64,000 bases of DNA from Pararge aegeria (GCF_905163445.1 NC_053189.1:17378001-17442000), one strand, 5' to 3'. Shown: positions 45,726 through 57,742, numbered from the stretch's first letter. The notes: a model not told the origin generated them from the letters alone. Numbers and translations: made by a program.

Positions 45726-45961
45726 GTATACCAAGTTTAACTGGTACAACAGAACTAACTGTACATGTAATAAACGTTAACGACAAGAAACCTAACTTCA
45801 CTCCGAGCGTTCAGAGAGCTGAAGTTTCCGCCGATGCTGATGTTGGGACCGTGTTACATAATCTCATAGCTGTAGACCCAGATATAACGGACAATGGACA
45901 GTTGAAGTACGAATTAGCCACGGATAGAATTATTAACGCTGTGGATAAGAACGGGAAAGAG
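45726..45961 (+). CDS. Cad87A: Cadherin exon 17 (EC7/EC8 junction)
   Basis: Residues 765-843. Linker N-V-N-D-K-K-P-N-F, then EC8 with V-D-P-D-I-T-D-N-G. Donor GTACGA; it leaves in phase 0. Confidence 0.88.
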
Positions 45962-46235
45962 GTACGATAAGAAGAAAACCTAGTTATGTTTAATATTATT
46001 CTAAAGATAAAAACACATAGATTATAGCTGTGGAAAGTAATGTTACTCCACCTAATTTTAATTGCAAATAACAGATAATTGATACGTTAGTAAACTAAAT
46101 TGTACAATTGACTTTAAAAACCTTGTCCGATTTTTGGTATCTTATCTAGAGATCAAAGTTTAAGAACTCACCGTTGAATAAGCCTTCGTTTTTCGCTAGT
46201 CTGTAAATAAGTACTCGGCCATCTTCTGTCAACAG

Positions 46236-46389
46236 GTATCTCAAGAAGGTATATTTGGTTCATGGTTCAGCGTATCACAAAATGGCAGCGTATATGTATC
46301 ACAACATTTGGACAGAAACCGAGCAGCCGTGATCACTCTACCTGTAGCAGTTACGGATGCTTCAGCTCCAACGTTACAGAAAACTGATG
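46236..46389 (+). CDS. Cad87A: Cadherin exon 18 (EC8, middle)
   Basis: Residues 844-895. It contains F-S-V-S-Q-N-G-S-V-Y-V and L-D-R-N, then V-A-V-T-D-A-S. It ends in phase 1. Confidence 0.88.
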
Positions 46390-46769
46390 GTAAAATTCTA
46401 TAATTCGTTTGTAAACATTATAATTTGAAAATGCAGCCAGCAATGCTGAAATCTCGAAAGTGTAATATCGAAGTTTCTTAAGGATCCAGATTAAAATGTT
46501 TCAATGCGGCATAATTTCAGGAAGCCAACATTCGAGCCATTTCACTTAAGGTTTAATTGTACTCTTTCCTCAGTACAATATTTTGTTCATCAAATACCTA
46601 CCAAAATAAAAAATCGACTTATAAATTGTTACAGACTGTTTTTTATTATACGTAGATGTGCCAAATTAGTGGTTCGCTCAAATCTACCATCTGTTACGTC
46701 ATTCTTCGAGAATTTTAATTTAATAATAAATCTGAGATTCCACGTAGATAAAGATAGTGTATTTTTCAG

Positions 46770-46967
46770 GTGAACTTATTATAAACATCGTAGATGTAAA
46801 TCGCCATGCTCCAGTATTTGGCCAACCAGCATACGTAGAGAAAATACTCGAAGAACAACCAATTGGTACCATTCTCAACACATACACAGTGACAGATAAG
46901 GAAACACCCATAGCGGCGATTGTGATTTATCCACCCAGCCCCTACTTCGACATTGACAATGTCACAG
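46770..46967 (+). CDS. Cad87A: Cadherin exon 19 (EC8/EC9 junction)
   Basis: Residues 895-961. The linker D-V-N-R-H-A-P-V-F lacks the D-N ligand pair. EC9 has I-L-E-E-Q-P-I-G-T and F-D-I-D-N-V-T-G. Acceptor TTTTTCAG, donor GTAAGT. Confidence 0.9.
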
Positions 46968-47149
46968 GTAAGTTAGCTTTACCTTGCCTTTTCTAACATT
47001 CGGAGGATGTTTTGCTCGTAAACTAAAACGGTAAAAGACTGACTGAATGAAATCTACACTCCTAATTGGGGAGTACTTAGTGCTGACTAAAAAAATATGG
47101 CAAAACATTCTAGCCACATATGTGCTTAATCCCATTAAAAACCCAATAC

Positions 47150-47270
47150 ATGACACGGGTCTCTATTCAGAATGAAATGGGTTTAGGTCTTAGTCCACCA
47201 CCAAGAGCAGATTGTTAGAGGACACACACCTTTGAAAACATTATAGAGAAATCTCAGGCAATGTTACTCA
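47150..47270 (-). repeat. SINE family A fragment
   Basis: ACACGGGTCTCTATTC and TCTTAGTCCACCACCAAG. Confidence 0.5.
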
Positions 47271-47488
47271 ACTAGAAAAATCACTATCATTCATGATACC
47301 TACAGCTATTGGAGTCAAAATTCTCGTTTTGTACTTGTAGTTTACATTTTGAATCCGTAGTCAAATCATTAAAGATTCCAAAGAGTTTGTGAAAGATATT
47401 TGATGATAAAAAGACAAAAAGTAGGAACTCATGAAATTTTAATCTCATGAAATATTGATCTCATGTTATATATATATTTCTTTTATAG

Positions 47489-47728
47489 GCGTACTAAAAA
47501 CAATTCAACGCATAGACTACGAGAAAGTCCACTCGATAAACTTCACCCTGGTAGCTTACGACTCTGGGGTGCCACAGCTGTCATCATCAGCGGGTGTGTT
47601 CGTGGAGGTGGTGAATGTGAACGATGAGGAGCCCAAGTTCCTTGCTCTTGAATACACAGCTGTATTGGTGGAGCACACTGAGCCACACACCATAGTCCTG
47701 AATGTTACAGCTACTGATAATGATGAAG
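47489..47728 (+). CDS. Cad87A: Cadherin exon 20 (EC9/EC10 junction)
   Basis: Residues 961-1041, the longest exon. It has I-D-Y-E, A-Y-D-S-G-V-P and linker N-V-N-D-E-E-P-K-F. EC10 then starts with V-E-H-T-E-P-H-T. N-V-T is a possible glycosylation site. Confidence 0.92.
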
Positions 47729-48022
47729 GTAAGATCTAGCCAGGCCAGTAAAACGTTCAAAGTGCTAAGAATAGCTTTCAACTAAAGATAGCAGCATTAG
47801 CGTAAATACGTATTTTCAAATGGCCGATTAGGCGCAATGGTTCAACAAGTCAAACATGCATAAATACAGTATTACGGCCACGTTATTTGGGCAAAGCGTA
47901 ACAAAGCAGATTTTCGACACACAAACACTGCACTTGCAGTGTGCTTTAACCGAACTAATCTAAACAAAGCTATGAATTGTTTTTCCGCCAAGTTAAACTT
48001 AATGAACATTATATTTTTTTAG

Positions 48023-48213
48023 GAAAATTTGGTGATGTTACCTACAGTCTATCGGGCGAACAATCATCCCTGTTCAATATAGACCCTGTATCTGGTGTTA
48101 TAACAGTGGCCGAAAACTCGATCATAGATCGTGAGTTAACCACAGACCTTAGATTCCGTGTTGTAGCAACTGATAACGCTCCTGATAATTTGAAGAAATC
48201 TGCTAGCGTGCCT
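48023..48213 (+). CDS. Cad87A: Cadherin exon 21 (EC10, middle)
   Basis: Residues 1041-1104. It contains F-N-I-D-P-V-S-G-V-I-T-V-A and I-D-R-E, then V-V-A-T-D-N-A-P. Acceptor TTTTTTTAG, donor GTAAGT. Confidence 0.92.
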
Positions 48214-48578
48214 GTAAGTATTCAAATAACGTAACATATAAATAATTGGCTCGATATTCGCGAAAGCTTAGTGATAAAAATGGACTAACTGCGCAGGTGG
48301 GCTTTTGGAAAAACTACCCTTAACCTTGTGCCACAGGGAATTTGGAAAAACCTACAAGACCTAAAACTAGCAGGGGACTTCTATCAGTTGAGATGATGAT
48401 AATAAAAGCACGCTCAAGTTTATATAACACATAAATGCCTGACGGCAACGCGATGGTTATATTTTCGAAGAATGAAAAAGGGATGAACTTATTCCTAAAA
48501 ATGCTGAGAATGCTGCGGTATTCACTTAATATCGAATCAGGCCTCGTTTTGCTATATATGTTACCTTTGTTTCCATAG

Positions 48579-48765
48579 GTCCACATAAAAATCCAAGACC
48601 TAAATGACAACGCACCGATCTTCACCCAGAAAGTATATAAGAGCACGATAGCTGAAAACCTCCAACTAAACCCGCCCGCTGCGATACTTCAAGTTCTGGC
48701 TGAGGATGAGGATGAAGGGGTTAACGGGAAGATTATGTACAGCATACTGGAACAGAGTAAGCCTG
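48579..48765 (+). CDS. Cad87A: Cadherin exon 22 (EC10/EC11 junction)
   Basis: Residues 1105-1167. It has a full linker, D-L-N-D-N-A-P-I-F, then EC11 with I-A-E-N-L and an acidic stretch A-E-D-E-D-E-G-V-N-G. It ends in phase 1. Confidence 0.92.
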
Positions 48766-48925
48766 GTAAGAATTTCTGCACCTATATTATTTACTCTTAT
48801 AATGGCGGAGTGTTGAACCATTTAGATTTTAATTTGTCCCTTGATAAATTTACGCGTACTTTCTTCCATATTTCACTAGCTGTTGCTCGCTAATCTAGAT
48901 CGCTAATCCAGGGAACAAGCTATTC

Positions 48926-49110
48926 TTGTATGAATATTTTTCAGTGTCTGCGTGTTTATCTATATATAATAAGTATTTATGTATATTATTCATATTATAA
49001 TTATTCATCAGTCATATTCTTGTTACCCATAACACAAGCTATGCTTACTTTGGGGCTAGATGGCGATGTGTGTATTATCGTAGTATATTTATTTATTTAT
49101 TTAGTATATT
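48926..49110 (+). repeat. SINE family C, headless
   Basis: TGAATATTTTTCAGTGTCTG to TAGATGGCGATGTGTGTATTATC. Confidence 0.72.
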
Positions 49111-49486
49111 TATTCTTTTACTTCATTTTACAAGCTGTTGTGCAGTAGCAGTAAAATATTTCCGTCGCTAAACTAGATCTGTCTTCAGTATGCAAGCTAT
49201 AATTCTGTAAAAATTTCAATAAGAACGTTGAAGGTTTACAAGAAATCTATCAGCACAACGTTCCATTATATTCGTAAAAATAATTGTTGGCTAATACCTC
49301 GCCCTAAAAAGAAAGTACCTGCCATATACCTGGTCTGTAGTTTTAACAGATTTCGTCTCAGGCAGTAAGTGTTATATTACTTTTGTTTTTGAAAAATGTT
49401 TGACTAATAGTAGTTTATTTCAGGCAATCTTCTGCACCATAATAAAATAGTCATACCTTTTCAACTTCACTATTTTTTGTGAACAG

Positions 49487-49701
49487 GAACATTCTCAGTG
49501 GACCCGAACAGCGGTATCATATATCCAGCTAAACCAGTCACTGGTGACACTATCTACCAGTTAACAGTGGCGGCGAGAGACGAGGCTGGCAAGGGTCATC
49601 AAGACATAGCCAAAGTGGACATATCAGTGCTGAGCGTCAATAAGCACAGCCCTGTATTTGTGCTACCGCCACCCGACCAAAGGCAAATCGAGATACCTGC
49701 G
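49487..49701 (+). CDS. Cad87A: Cadherin exon 23 (EC11/EC12 junction)
   Basis: Residues 1167-1238. It contains F-S-V-D-P-N-S-G-I-I-Y and A-A-R-D-E-A-G. The linker S-V-N-K-H-S-P-V-F is degenerate, without acidic residues. EC12 starts with a proline-rich turn. Confidence 0.9.
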
Positions 49702-50150
49702 GTAGGTAACGCTAAGTAAAAAGAAAAGTTTACCTACAAAGTAAACGGTTTTGCCTCAAATTTTCTCGTCCAAAATTTTGTAATGTCCTAATTTTTGAAT
49801 TTATACTTTTGGCGATTTGTTGAACATCACTGTTTTAATAATATGTGCCTTAAATACTCAAAAACATTATATATCATGCATTGATGAAAACACTTTGTAT
49901 TTGTGTTTGATGTTGTCTATAATTATTAAACTTAATTTTTTTATTTAAATGCTCAAACTAAACTATTTCAGAAATAAAACTTCTTCACATACAAATAAAG
50001 ATACGAGTATTGCTGCCAGAATACAAGTACACAAATTATTACGTTTTGAATTAAAATATTATAAACGCAAAACCTGAAATAAAGTGTGAACCAAATATTC
50101 ATGCGAGCAAAGCCAAAACAATTTGATTTAGTATAAATTTATTTTACCAG

Positions 50151-50333
50151 AGTGCAGCAGTTCCTGACTACTTAATAACTACAATACAAGCAACAGATGA
50201 AGACTCTGGTGAAAATGGACGGGTTTCGTATCACTTGGATGACAAAAATGAGGCGCAATTCAGTATCCATCCCAGTACTGGAGAGCTTAGAACCAAAACT
50301 TTCCTGGATTATGAGCAACAGGCTGAATATCAG
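50151..50333 (+). CDS. Cad87A: Cadherin exon 24 (EC12, middle)
   Basis: Residues 1239-1299, phase 0. It has A-T-D-E-D-S-G-E-N-G and F-S-I-H-P-S-T-G-E-L, then L-D-Y-E. Acceptor TTTACCAG, donor GTATGT. Confidence 0.92.
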
Positions 50334-50957
50334 GTATGTTTACAATTTTCTATACATATATGCGGTTCCCCATGATTTTAGCCGCGTACAACTTCTGCGT
50401 AGGAAATTTTTTCCATACATTTTCATTCGCACGCAATATTCTCCCAACCCTCACATCGTATCGTCAGTTCGCGTAAAGTTTTTTCTCACTTTATTTATTT
50501 TTGCTCTGCTTCTTAGGGCCTGTGATATTAAATAGCCTTGACTTTATACTTCACTTATACTTTATACTTAAAATTATACTTTTTAATTTACTTCAATATT
50601 TGGACGACGATGTGAACGACAAAATATGCGTGTAACACAAAATGATAATATCTATATATAAGTGTACTTAGTACCTACCGTATGTTTTCCAAATAAAGAA
50701 TTTGAATTTGAGAATTTGACTAACAAACGCAAAAACATTTTACAAATTCCCGTGGCAGTTCGAGAAACTAGCACGTCCAAAATAACCATCAAACAAAAAC
50801 AAACTCTTACGCTTTTTTGGTATATGAATGTTGTTTCATGAATTAAGACAAAATGATCATCATCCTGCATTAGACAACTTGTACAAGGAAAATGTACATG
50901 AGCTAATCTATATCTGCACCTCCTATTACTGTAACGACGTGACGTTTATGTTTCTAG

Positions 50958-51117
50958 CTAGCAATTGTGGCGGCAGACAATGGAACTCCGGCGCAGTTTG
51001 AAACACTACGGTTATTGACGATAGTACTAGTTGATAACAAGGACAATGCACCAAGATTCCTTCAGAGGCATCACCAATTTACTGTGCGGGAAAATTTGTC
51101 ACCAGGAATCATCGTTG
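50958..51117 (+). CDS. Cad87A: Cadherin exon 25 (EC12/EC13 junction)
   Basis: Residues 1300-1353. It contains A-A-D-N-G-T-P and linker D-N-K-D-N-A-P-R-F, then F-T-V-R-E-N-L-S-P-G of EC13. It ends in phase 1. Confidence 0.92.
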
Positions 51118-51997
51118 GTAAGAAAAAAATCATAAGAGTTAGAACTTTCTTGTAAATTACCTCTCAGTTAGTTGCTTCAGGGTTACTTACCACATTATTT
51201 CTGTATTAACCTTTCTACTACCGGTTTATTCTCGTCTTGTCGACCGATGTCCTGACAGATTCTTACTGATCAAGGCACATCGAGTGCAAGTCGTAGAGTA
51301 ATTTGACAAAACGAGTCTTTAAAAAACCCACGAGGATTACAATGGGACTGATAATTGGAAACGAGATTTCGAGAGCAAGAGTTCGTACCTAGTTTTTGAG
51401 CTTAGGGGGCATAGATGAGCTTGTTACGATCGTAATATATTAAATCAATAACATAGATATAGAGAGAGCAGACATGAATAAAAGTTCATAGATATCATAT
51501 CATTTTTAAAAATATTACCTTGATTGTGCAATTGGATTGGATGTCTTTAATTGCGGACCAAAGGAATTTCAAGCATATCATTCCAGGCGATTGGTCCATT
51601 TACTGTCATCCCTCGCTTCTAATATCACGCTTTCTCCTTCTTACCAGTAGCGGAATATAAGAAGCCAGAATCATCTTGAGCAACATAGTGATTTCTCAAC
51701 CTGTTTTCCTATATAAGAACATGCGAGGTTACGATGGAAACAGCTATCTACTCACTGATCAGCAATTAAGCTTTAGCTAGGAATATTATTACTCAATTAT
51801 GTATTTGAAACTAAACTACAAAAGTCAAACACTAAACTACCCGCAACTCATACTAATATTTTAATTTTTGTAATATCTTTACTCTTCTTCTTCTTCTCTT
51901 CTTTGGGTTAATGGCTTTTTGTCATGCCTGCACGGATCTTTACTCTTAAGAAGTTCAAATTATTCTGAAGTAATAACAATTCTTATTCCCATTACAG

Positions 51998-52133
51998 GAA
52001 GTGTCAAGGCCATAGACAAAGATTCCGGTGATAATGGTAAAGTTTACTATCATATTCTCGAAGGGAATCAAGAAGGGGCATTCGTACTCGACAGGACTCA
52101 AGGCATTATTAGATCTAATGTGACATTTGACAG
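51998..52133 (+). CDS. Cad87A: Cadherin exon 26 (EC13, middle)
   Basis: Residues 1353-1398. It has A-I-D-K-D-S-G-D-N-G-K-V and F-D-R at the splice junction, completed by exon 27. It ends in phase 2 at GTGAGA. Confidence 0.9.
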
Positions 52134-52439
52134 GTGAGAAAGTATAATTTTTTTTAATTTAATTACTTCTTTTATATTTAAGGGAACTTTTTAACTTTTA
52201 AAAAGCACCAACAGTGTACTGACGTAAAATGCGAATGGATTGGTTTCTTATATCCCAAAATAAAAAAAAAACGCAGGTTTTATGCAGGTTTCCATCACTT
52301 ACGCATCTTTAACCCTTTATGTAAATATTTTTTAAAAATAACAAACTAATGAAACTAACAGAATGTACGTTACGGAGGTTTACTTGTCGGCTTAAGGAAT
52401 ATTACACATCACAAACTGACTTGGTTAATTACGTTTAAA

Positions 52440-52625
52440 TTCAAATTTAAATATTCTTTATTCATGTAGGCCTATCACAGGCACTTATGAAGCTTTCATA
52501 CAATTATATTTACATAAGTGACGTGTAATGCTGACAACTACGTTCGACAGCTTTAACCAAAAGCTAGGAGGGTTCCAAACGCGCCCTGGTCTAAGAAGAG
52601 CCCACAAGAAACTTAGCCGGGTTTT
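52440..52625 (-). repeat. Interspersed repeat E
   Basis: AAATATTCTTTATTCATGTAGG and CCAAACGCGCCCTGGTCTAAG. Confidence 0.55.
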
Positions 52626-52814
52626 TTTTTTTGATATGACCCTTTCACAGTCAATTCATATTTTTATCGTTTAAGTAATAAGCTTTTTGTCCAAGGCTGC
52701 CCCACCAGTGTTCAAGTTAAGCCATTTTTTAATTTTATGTTAGCATATAAAATTTAGGCTTAACATTTCAGTAAAGTACAAGTTGTTTTAAGGGAAGTAA
52801 CTAATTGTTTTTAG

Positions 52815-53005
52815 GGAAGTTCAAGACGAATATACGATGACTATTTACGCGAGTAACAACCCTTTGCTCGAACACGCGGCGGCCATTTTGAATTCCATAG
52901 ACAACAGCACAGATAGCCAGGACATCAGCGTTACCACGGTTAAGATAAACATTTTGGACGAAAACGACAACGCACCGACGTTCCGACAAACGATATATTA
53001 CGCAG
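52815..53005 (+). CDS. Cad87A: Cadherin exon 27 (EC13/EC14 junction)
   Basis: Residues 1398-1462. It completes the D-R-E motif and ends EC13 with D-E-N-D-N-A-P-T-F. N-S-T is a possible glycosylation site. It enters in phase 2 and leaves in phase 1. Confidence 0.92.
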
Positions 53006-53438
53006 GTAACTATTTACATTTGAACGAGTAACAGAAAATATTTTTAATTTAATATGCCCAACATCATTTCATCACAGTCCTAAGTGGGCCGTGGCGTGGT
53101 CAGCTTGCTTCCAACTCCGATCACTCTAAACCATCCTGCGCCTCTACTCATTAACTCCGGTAACCACTAGGTCCTTCTGTGCCTTTTACGCCCCTCCAAT
53201 CTTTCCTCTATCAATTTCTTGAGCGCTCTCGTACCGTCAAAGGGCACGAGTCTAAAAAGTGTCGTCTAAACTATGGCACTAAGGTACTTATGTGTTATGT
53301 CATCAAGAATGTGGTCGGGTTCAGGAAGGAGAGTCATATGTTTAAAAACAAAGAGTATAACAATGTCTACTAAAAAAATTGTACAGTGAAAGTCACACAT
53401 ACGCCAATGAGCGTATAGACTCAGTATGTGCTGTTATC

Positions 53439-53876
53439 TTCTATATATACGAAAAACCAAAGATGACTGACTGACTGATCTATTAACGTACAGCTCTAAC
53501 CACATGACGGATCGGGCTGAAGTTTTGCACACAAATAGTTATTACATTGTAGGAATACGCTAAGAAAGGATTTTTGAAAATCCCAACCCTAATGTGGGAT
53601 AAAAGTTTGTATAAACACCTTTTACCACCACCACCAATGAAACTTTGATTTTAGGTTTTCTATAAATAAAGAAATACGTGTGTTTCACATATTTTAAAAG
53701 TTCCAACTACAAAGGCATCAAAAAGGGGATGAAAATTCATATGAAAGTTTCTGATTTTTTAAGTAACTTATACGTTCAATTTTTTCTATTAGCAGCAAGA
53801 TATTTTTTTAAACCTTTGTAGTTAAATCAAAAATTTAACTTAAATTGAGCGACGCCGCGGGCAAAAGCTAGTTAAA
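53439..53876 (+). mobile_element. Helitron-like element
   Basis: TCTATATATACGAAAAACC at the start, GACGCCGCGGGCAAAAGCTAG at the end, with GGATCGGGCTGAAGTTTTG inside. Fits 5' TC and 3' hairpin-CTAG. Confidence 0.5.
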
Positions 53877-54071
53877 ATTATAACGATACAATACACCATC
53901 TTTTCTAACTACCTCGACGGGTCAAATTATGGTATGGATTTAATACTACTGCCATTTCAATACCAGGTATTATCACTGAGGTGAGACTGCCAAAGCCGGT
54001 CAGTTGACCGTTATAAGGAATCTTTCTCGCATGACAAATTAATAATATTTATTTTTGTTTTCTAAACTTAG

Positions 54072-54248
54072 GTATAAAGCACACAGCCCGCGTGAACGAG
54101 CCCATAATATCCATTGTGGCGGACGATCCGGACCTCGACGTGAACGGGACCTTAGTGTATATGGTAGCTGCTTCCAACCTGTACAAGTTTGGCGATTCCA
54201 AGTCCAGCGGCAGCGTTGTTCCATCGCCGTTTAACATCACTCAGGATG
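54072..54248 (+). CDS. Cad87A: Cadherin exon 28 (EC14)
   Basis: Residues 1462-1521. It has V-A-D-D-P-D-L-D-V-N-G-T, a recognisable EC14 core, but no closing linker follows in later exons. The donor is GTGAGT; an R1-like LINE fragment is inserted 13 bases downstream. Confidence 0.9.
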
Positions 54249-54261
54249 GTGAGTTGCTATA

Positions 54262-54570
54262 ATCTTCTTCTGATCCTGGGCCTTTTCCGCACTTGGTTGG
54301 TCTGGGACCGTCCGTTGTACGTATGGCCACTGATGCGGCTCCCCGCTGGATCACTCCAGCCAGCCGAGCTCGCTCCAGAAACTTAGCATGCGGTCCAGGT
54401 CGCCGAGTGCATCATGGAGTGTTGCTGAGGAGCCAAGGAGTGCTGCGCGTTGTTCTGCTACTCCATTGCATTGGAGCATTACGTGTATCGGTGTTTCTTC
54501 CGTCTCCATGCTTGCTCTGCAGAGAGGGCTGTCAGTTACACCTAAAATGGAGAGGTGTTTGTTTAGTGGG
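54262..54570 (-). pseudogene. R1-like LINE, 3' fragment with target duplication
   Basis: Minus strand encodes S-P-L-C-R-A-S, H-V-M-L-Q-C, then L-L-G-S-S and L-S-F-W-S-E-L-G-W-L-E before a stop at 54351. That ending is typical of R1-like elements. GTTGCTATAAT occurs at both flanks (from 54252 and from 54571), a likely target duplication beginning inside the exon 28 donor. 5'-truncated; no poly(A) seen. Confidence 0.82.
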
Positions 54571-54721
54571 CAGTTGCTATAATATCACAGAGGCTAGTCT
54601 TAGAGACGAAGGGCAATGCTACAGAGATAGGGCGAGGTAAATACTTCCACTCGTCCAGAGGCCGATGGCGGCATTTACCACGAGATAAAAGCGTAGAATC
54701 TACCGAATCTCTTATTTATAA

Positions 54722-55162
54722 TATTACTTGTTGTTGCCCGCGAATTCGTCTGCGTTTGATTTTGTTTTTTGATGTGGCGTTCAATTTAGCTGTAGTTTTA
54801 AAAAAAATTAAAGTATTCAGTATCGCCAAGCCTTAAATTAGGGGTTTGCTGCTGTCCGCTGAGGAGTTTTGTCCACTATCTCCAACCACAGTTTGGGCAA
54901 AATTAAACACATATTATAACCTCTATAGTACAAAAATAATTATTTAAATCTGTTATAATTTGTCGGAGTTATGGTGTAAAATCGTCAAATCCCCTCTCCC
55001 AAAGGAACCGAGCTTAATGTCGGGATAAAAAGTATCCTATATTACTTCTAACACTTCCAAGAATATGTGTACAAAGTTTCATGAGGATCGGTTAAGTAGT
55101 TTTTGCGTGAAAGCGTAACAAACAAACTTTCATTCACATTTATAATATTAGTAGGGACAATA
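54722..55162 (-). mobile_element. Helitron-like repeat J
   Basis: TGTTGCCCGCGAATTCGTCTGCG to TTATAATATTAGTAGGGA, inverted relative to 17363-17815. Confidence 0.55.
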
Positions 55163-55237
55163 TAATATAAGCTCATATGTTATGTTACCTTAAACTACCT
55201 CCTGAGATCAAACTCATTCAGACAAATAAATTTAATC

Positions 55238-55548
55238 ATAATCATATCGACTCATTACCGGCCCACTACATAACACAGGTCTCCTCCCACAATGGGAGGG
55301 GTTAAAGCCGTAGTCCACCACGCCGGCCCAGTGCGGATTGGTGGACCCCACATACCTTTGAGAACATAACGTAGAACTCTCAGGCATAAAGGTTTTCTCA
55401 CGAGGTTTTTCCTTCACCGTCGAAGCAAGTGATATTTTTAATATCTTAAAAAGCGCATAACTTAGAAAAGTTAGAGGTGCTTGCTGGGATTCGAACTCGG
55501 TCTCCGAAAGTGAAGTCGAGCCTACCCCCTGGGCTACCATCGCTTCTA
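55238..55548 (-). repeat. SINE family A, complete-looking
   Basis: CATTACCGGCCCACTACATAAC at the tail, GGGATTCGAACTCGGTC and CTGGGCTACCATCGCTTC at the head. Confidence 0.82.
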
Positions 55549-55990
55549 TAATTTTAATGTATTTAAAAATAAATTGAAAAAGCATCTTCTGAATCAATGT
55601 TATGATTTAAGTGAATATTTAGGTTAATCTTAAAAAATTAAATAACATCAGGAAGAGTAACAGTAAATCGTAACTTGACTAAACATTTTGGTATTGGCTG
55701 ACAATTGAGATCATGTTTTTATAATTTGTTATTTAATTTAGTTATTACTTTATTAACCAAATTAAATTGAAATTTATTGCATTATCATAAATAACATCGT
55801 AATATTATAATAATGATAAAGTAATAATAGTTATTAATAATAATATGTAAATTTTTGCACGCCAATCGTGGCAGGATATGTAGATCATGAATTACGCTTG
55901 ACATCTATGTTTTTGTATCATGTTCAAGCAAAACCAAAAAAAAAAAAAATAATAAATAGTTACGTGTCAGCCAAAAAGTGTATGTTATTA

Positions 55991-56818
55991 TAGTCGTAAA
56001 AATGTAATAGGCCCGTTTTGACATTTGTCATCGCGACGTAACTAGTTATGGAACCATAAGACTCTGTACTCGATACTCACGATAAATCAATTCGTTTGTT
56101 TCAGTACTTGATTGATATTATTATGTATTGTAAAGTGTTCGTTCGTTCAAAGTATTCCTTTAACTTCACAACCAATACGCGTGACTGGCTGTTGATTATA
56201 CGTCCACTTTTCAACATGTTGAAACAGAGTTAGTACTATATAACAACAAACACAAAAATCGAGTCAAATCACTATGTTTAAATTAATGTCCAAATTAGAA
56301 GAGCCATAGTTAACGTAATAGTAAACAATATATATCAAACTTAAACGAGCGCACAGTCAACTTTACAAGATATGGAACGAAAAATTGCGCAGTGCGCGCG
56401 GGGACGCTTCAATCATGTGCCGCTTGGTCAGATACATCATCTCAGACTCATTATTTAGAACCCATTTTGAGAACCAAGCTTATTCTTTGCAGTAAAGATA
56501 ACTACACAATATTTAATTTCGATATTCAGTAAAAAAAAATGGTTACAGCTCTAGTATAAAAAAAAAAAGACTGAGAACGTAACTGTTTTCGAAACGTTTC
56601 GCAACAATTATAAATTGCATGCTACTATGAAGTAAGCGCAAAAAGAATACTCGCGATATATTCTTTCATATTATTTAACGTCCCAAAAAAATTTACGTAT
56701 TTTTTAAAACACTGTATGTAATTGATTTTTATTTTTTTGTTTCTTTCAGTTTCCTTCCAAGTTACATTCTATGGTCTTGCACAAATGTCAAAACGGGCTT
56801 ATTACATTTTTCCGACTA
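55991..56818. mobile_element. 828 bp MITE with 38 bp terminal inverted repeats
   Basis: Left end 55991-56028 and right end 56781-56818 are reverse complements with two mismatches (start TAGTCG, core CCCGTTTTGACATTTGT). TA flanks both sides, suggesting a TA target duplication as in Tc1/mariner-type MITEs. No transposase frame. In cadherin intron 28. Confidence 0.85.
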
Positions 56819-56974
56819 TAGGTTTTATATTTTGGTATCTCGGAGAACACGTTTAGCTCTCAGCCCTGAAGCCTGAAAACCAGCAATGGAGTAGTGTAGT
56901 GGATCTATGCTCTGAAACCAAATCAAAAGTGTTTAACCGCTTATGCTATTGTGTGTTTCAAAGTCTCCCAATTT

Positions 56975-57110
56975 GTCATCATCATTTTCAACCCATCACC
57001 AACCCACTACAGGGTACGGGTCTCTTTTAAAAGCCCGCAACATTGTAGAGTTTAAATTGTTTGAAATGCACATTACTCCGAAAAGTTAGAGGTACCTGAT
57101 CGGGTTTGAA
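56975..57110 (-). repeat. SINE family A fragment
   Basis: CCCACTACAGGGTACGGGTC, then AATGCACATTACTCCGAAAAG. Confidence 0.5.
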
Positions 57111-57197
57111 ATCCACTCGTCCATTGACGCCCGTATGTAGTACCAGCAGTATCAGAAGTTTTAAATTTGTATTAAAAATTTGAAATAATTTTCTCAG

Positions 57198-57310
57198 GTA
57201 TCCTTACAACTGCGAACTATATGTCGGAATACAATCAAGACCGGTTTGTTCTTGACGTCATCGCGCAGGAAGTAGCTGCACCATACAGACAAGCGAAAGC
57301 GCAGGTTTAT
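57198..57310 (+). CDS. Cad87A: Cadherin exon 29 (end of EC14)
   Basis: Residues 1521-1558. It reads as the last strands of EC14 (L-D-V-I-A-Q-E, A-K-A-Q-V-Y) without the D-x-N-D motif, as expected for the repeat next to the membrane. Acceptor TTTCTCAG, donor GTAAGT. Confidence 0.87.
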
Positions 57311-57742
57311 GTAAGTAATGTCCAAACCTAGTCGCCAACTACAGGTATAATACACGTTGTCATCATCAATAGCCTATATCAATCCAACGCTGGACTAAAG
57401 GTCTATGACCCAACGGTAGGTTTTGTCCATAATATCCACCGTTGGCTGACGGCTGGTTATCCCAGTAGTAACAGAGTACAGAGGCCGCTCTTGCTCACTG
57501 CATTCTGATCTGACGTCACCTGATTATAGATTACAAATGTTAGTGTTTTGTCACGCTCTTACATTTGAAAGATTCTCTTAGTTGAAGTGTGGCAAAACAC
57601 TGAACTCCAACTTTATTTTACGTTTAATTTTGTAAGTCTTTACAGTGGCGTGGTAATCTTTTAGAAGAGTCGACAGACATGTTTTCTTCAAACTTGAAGA
57701 CAGATTTGTTGTTTGACTAAACTAAAACATCCTTTCTTTCAG

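Noticed and set aside
47969..48022. Upstream extension of exon 21 in an open frame
   Set aside because: The acceptor TTTTTTTAG at 48022 and phase match to exon 20 fix the exon start.
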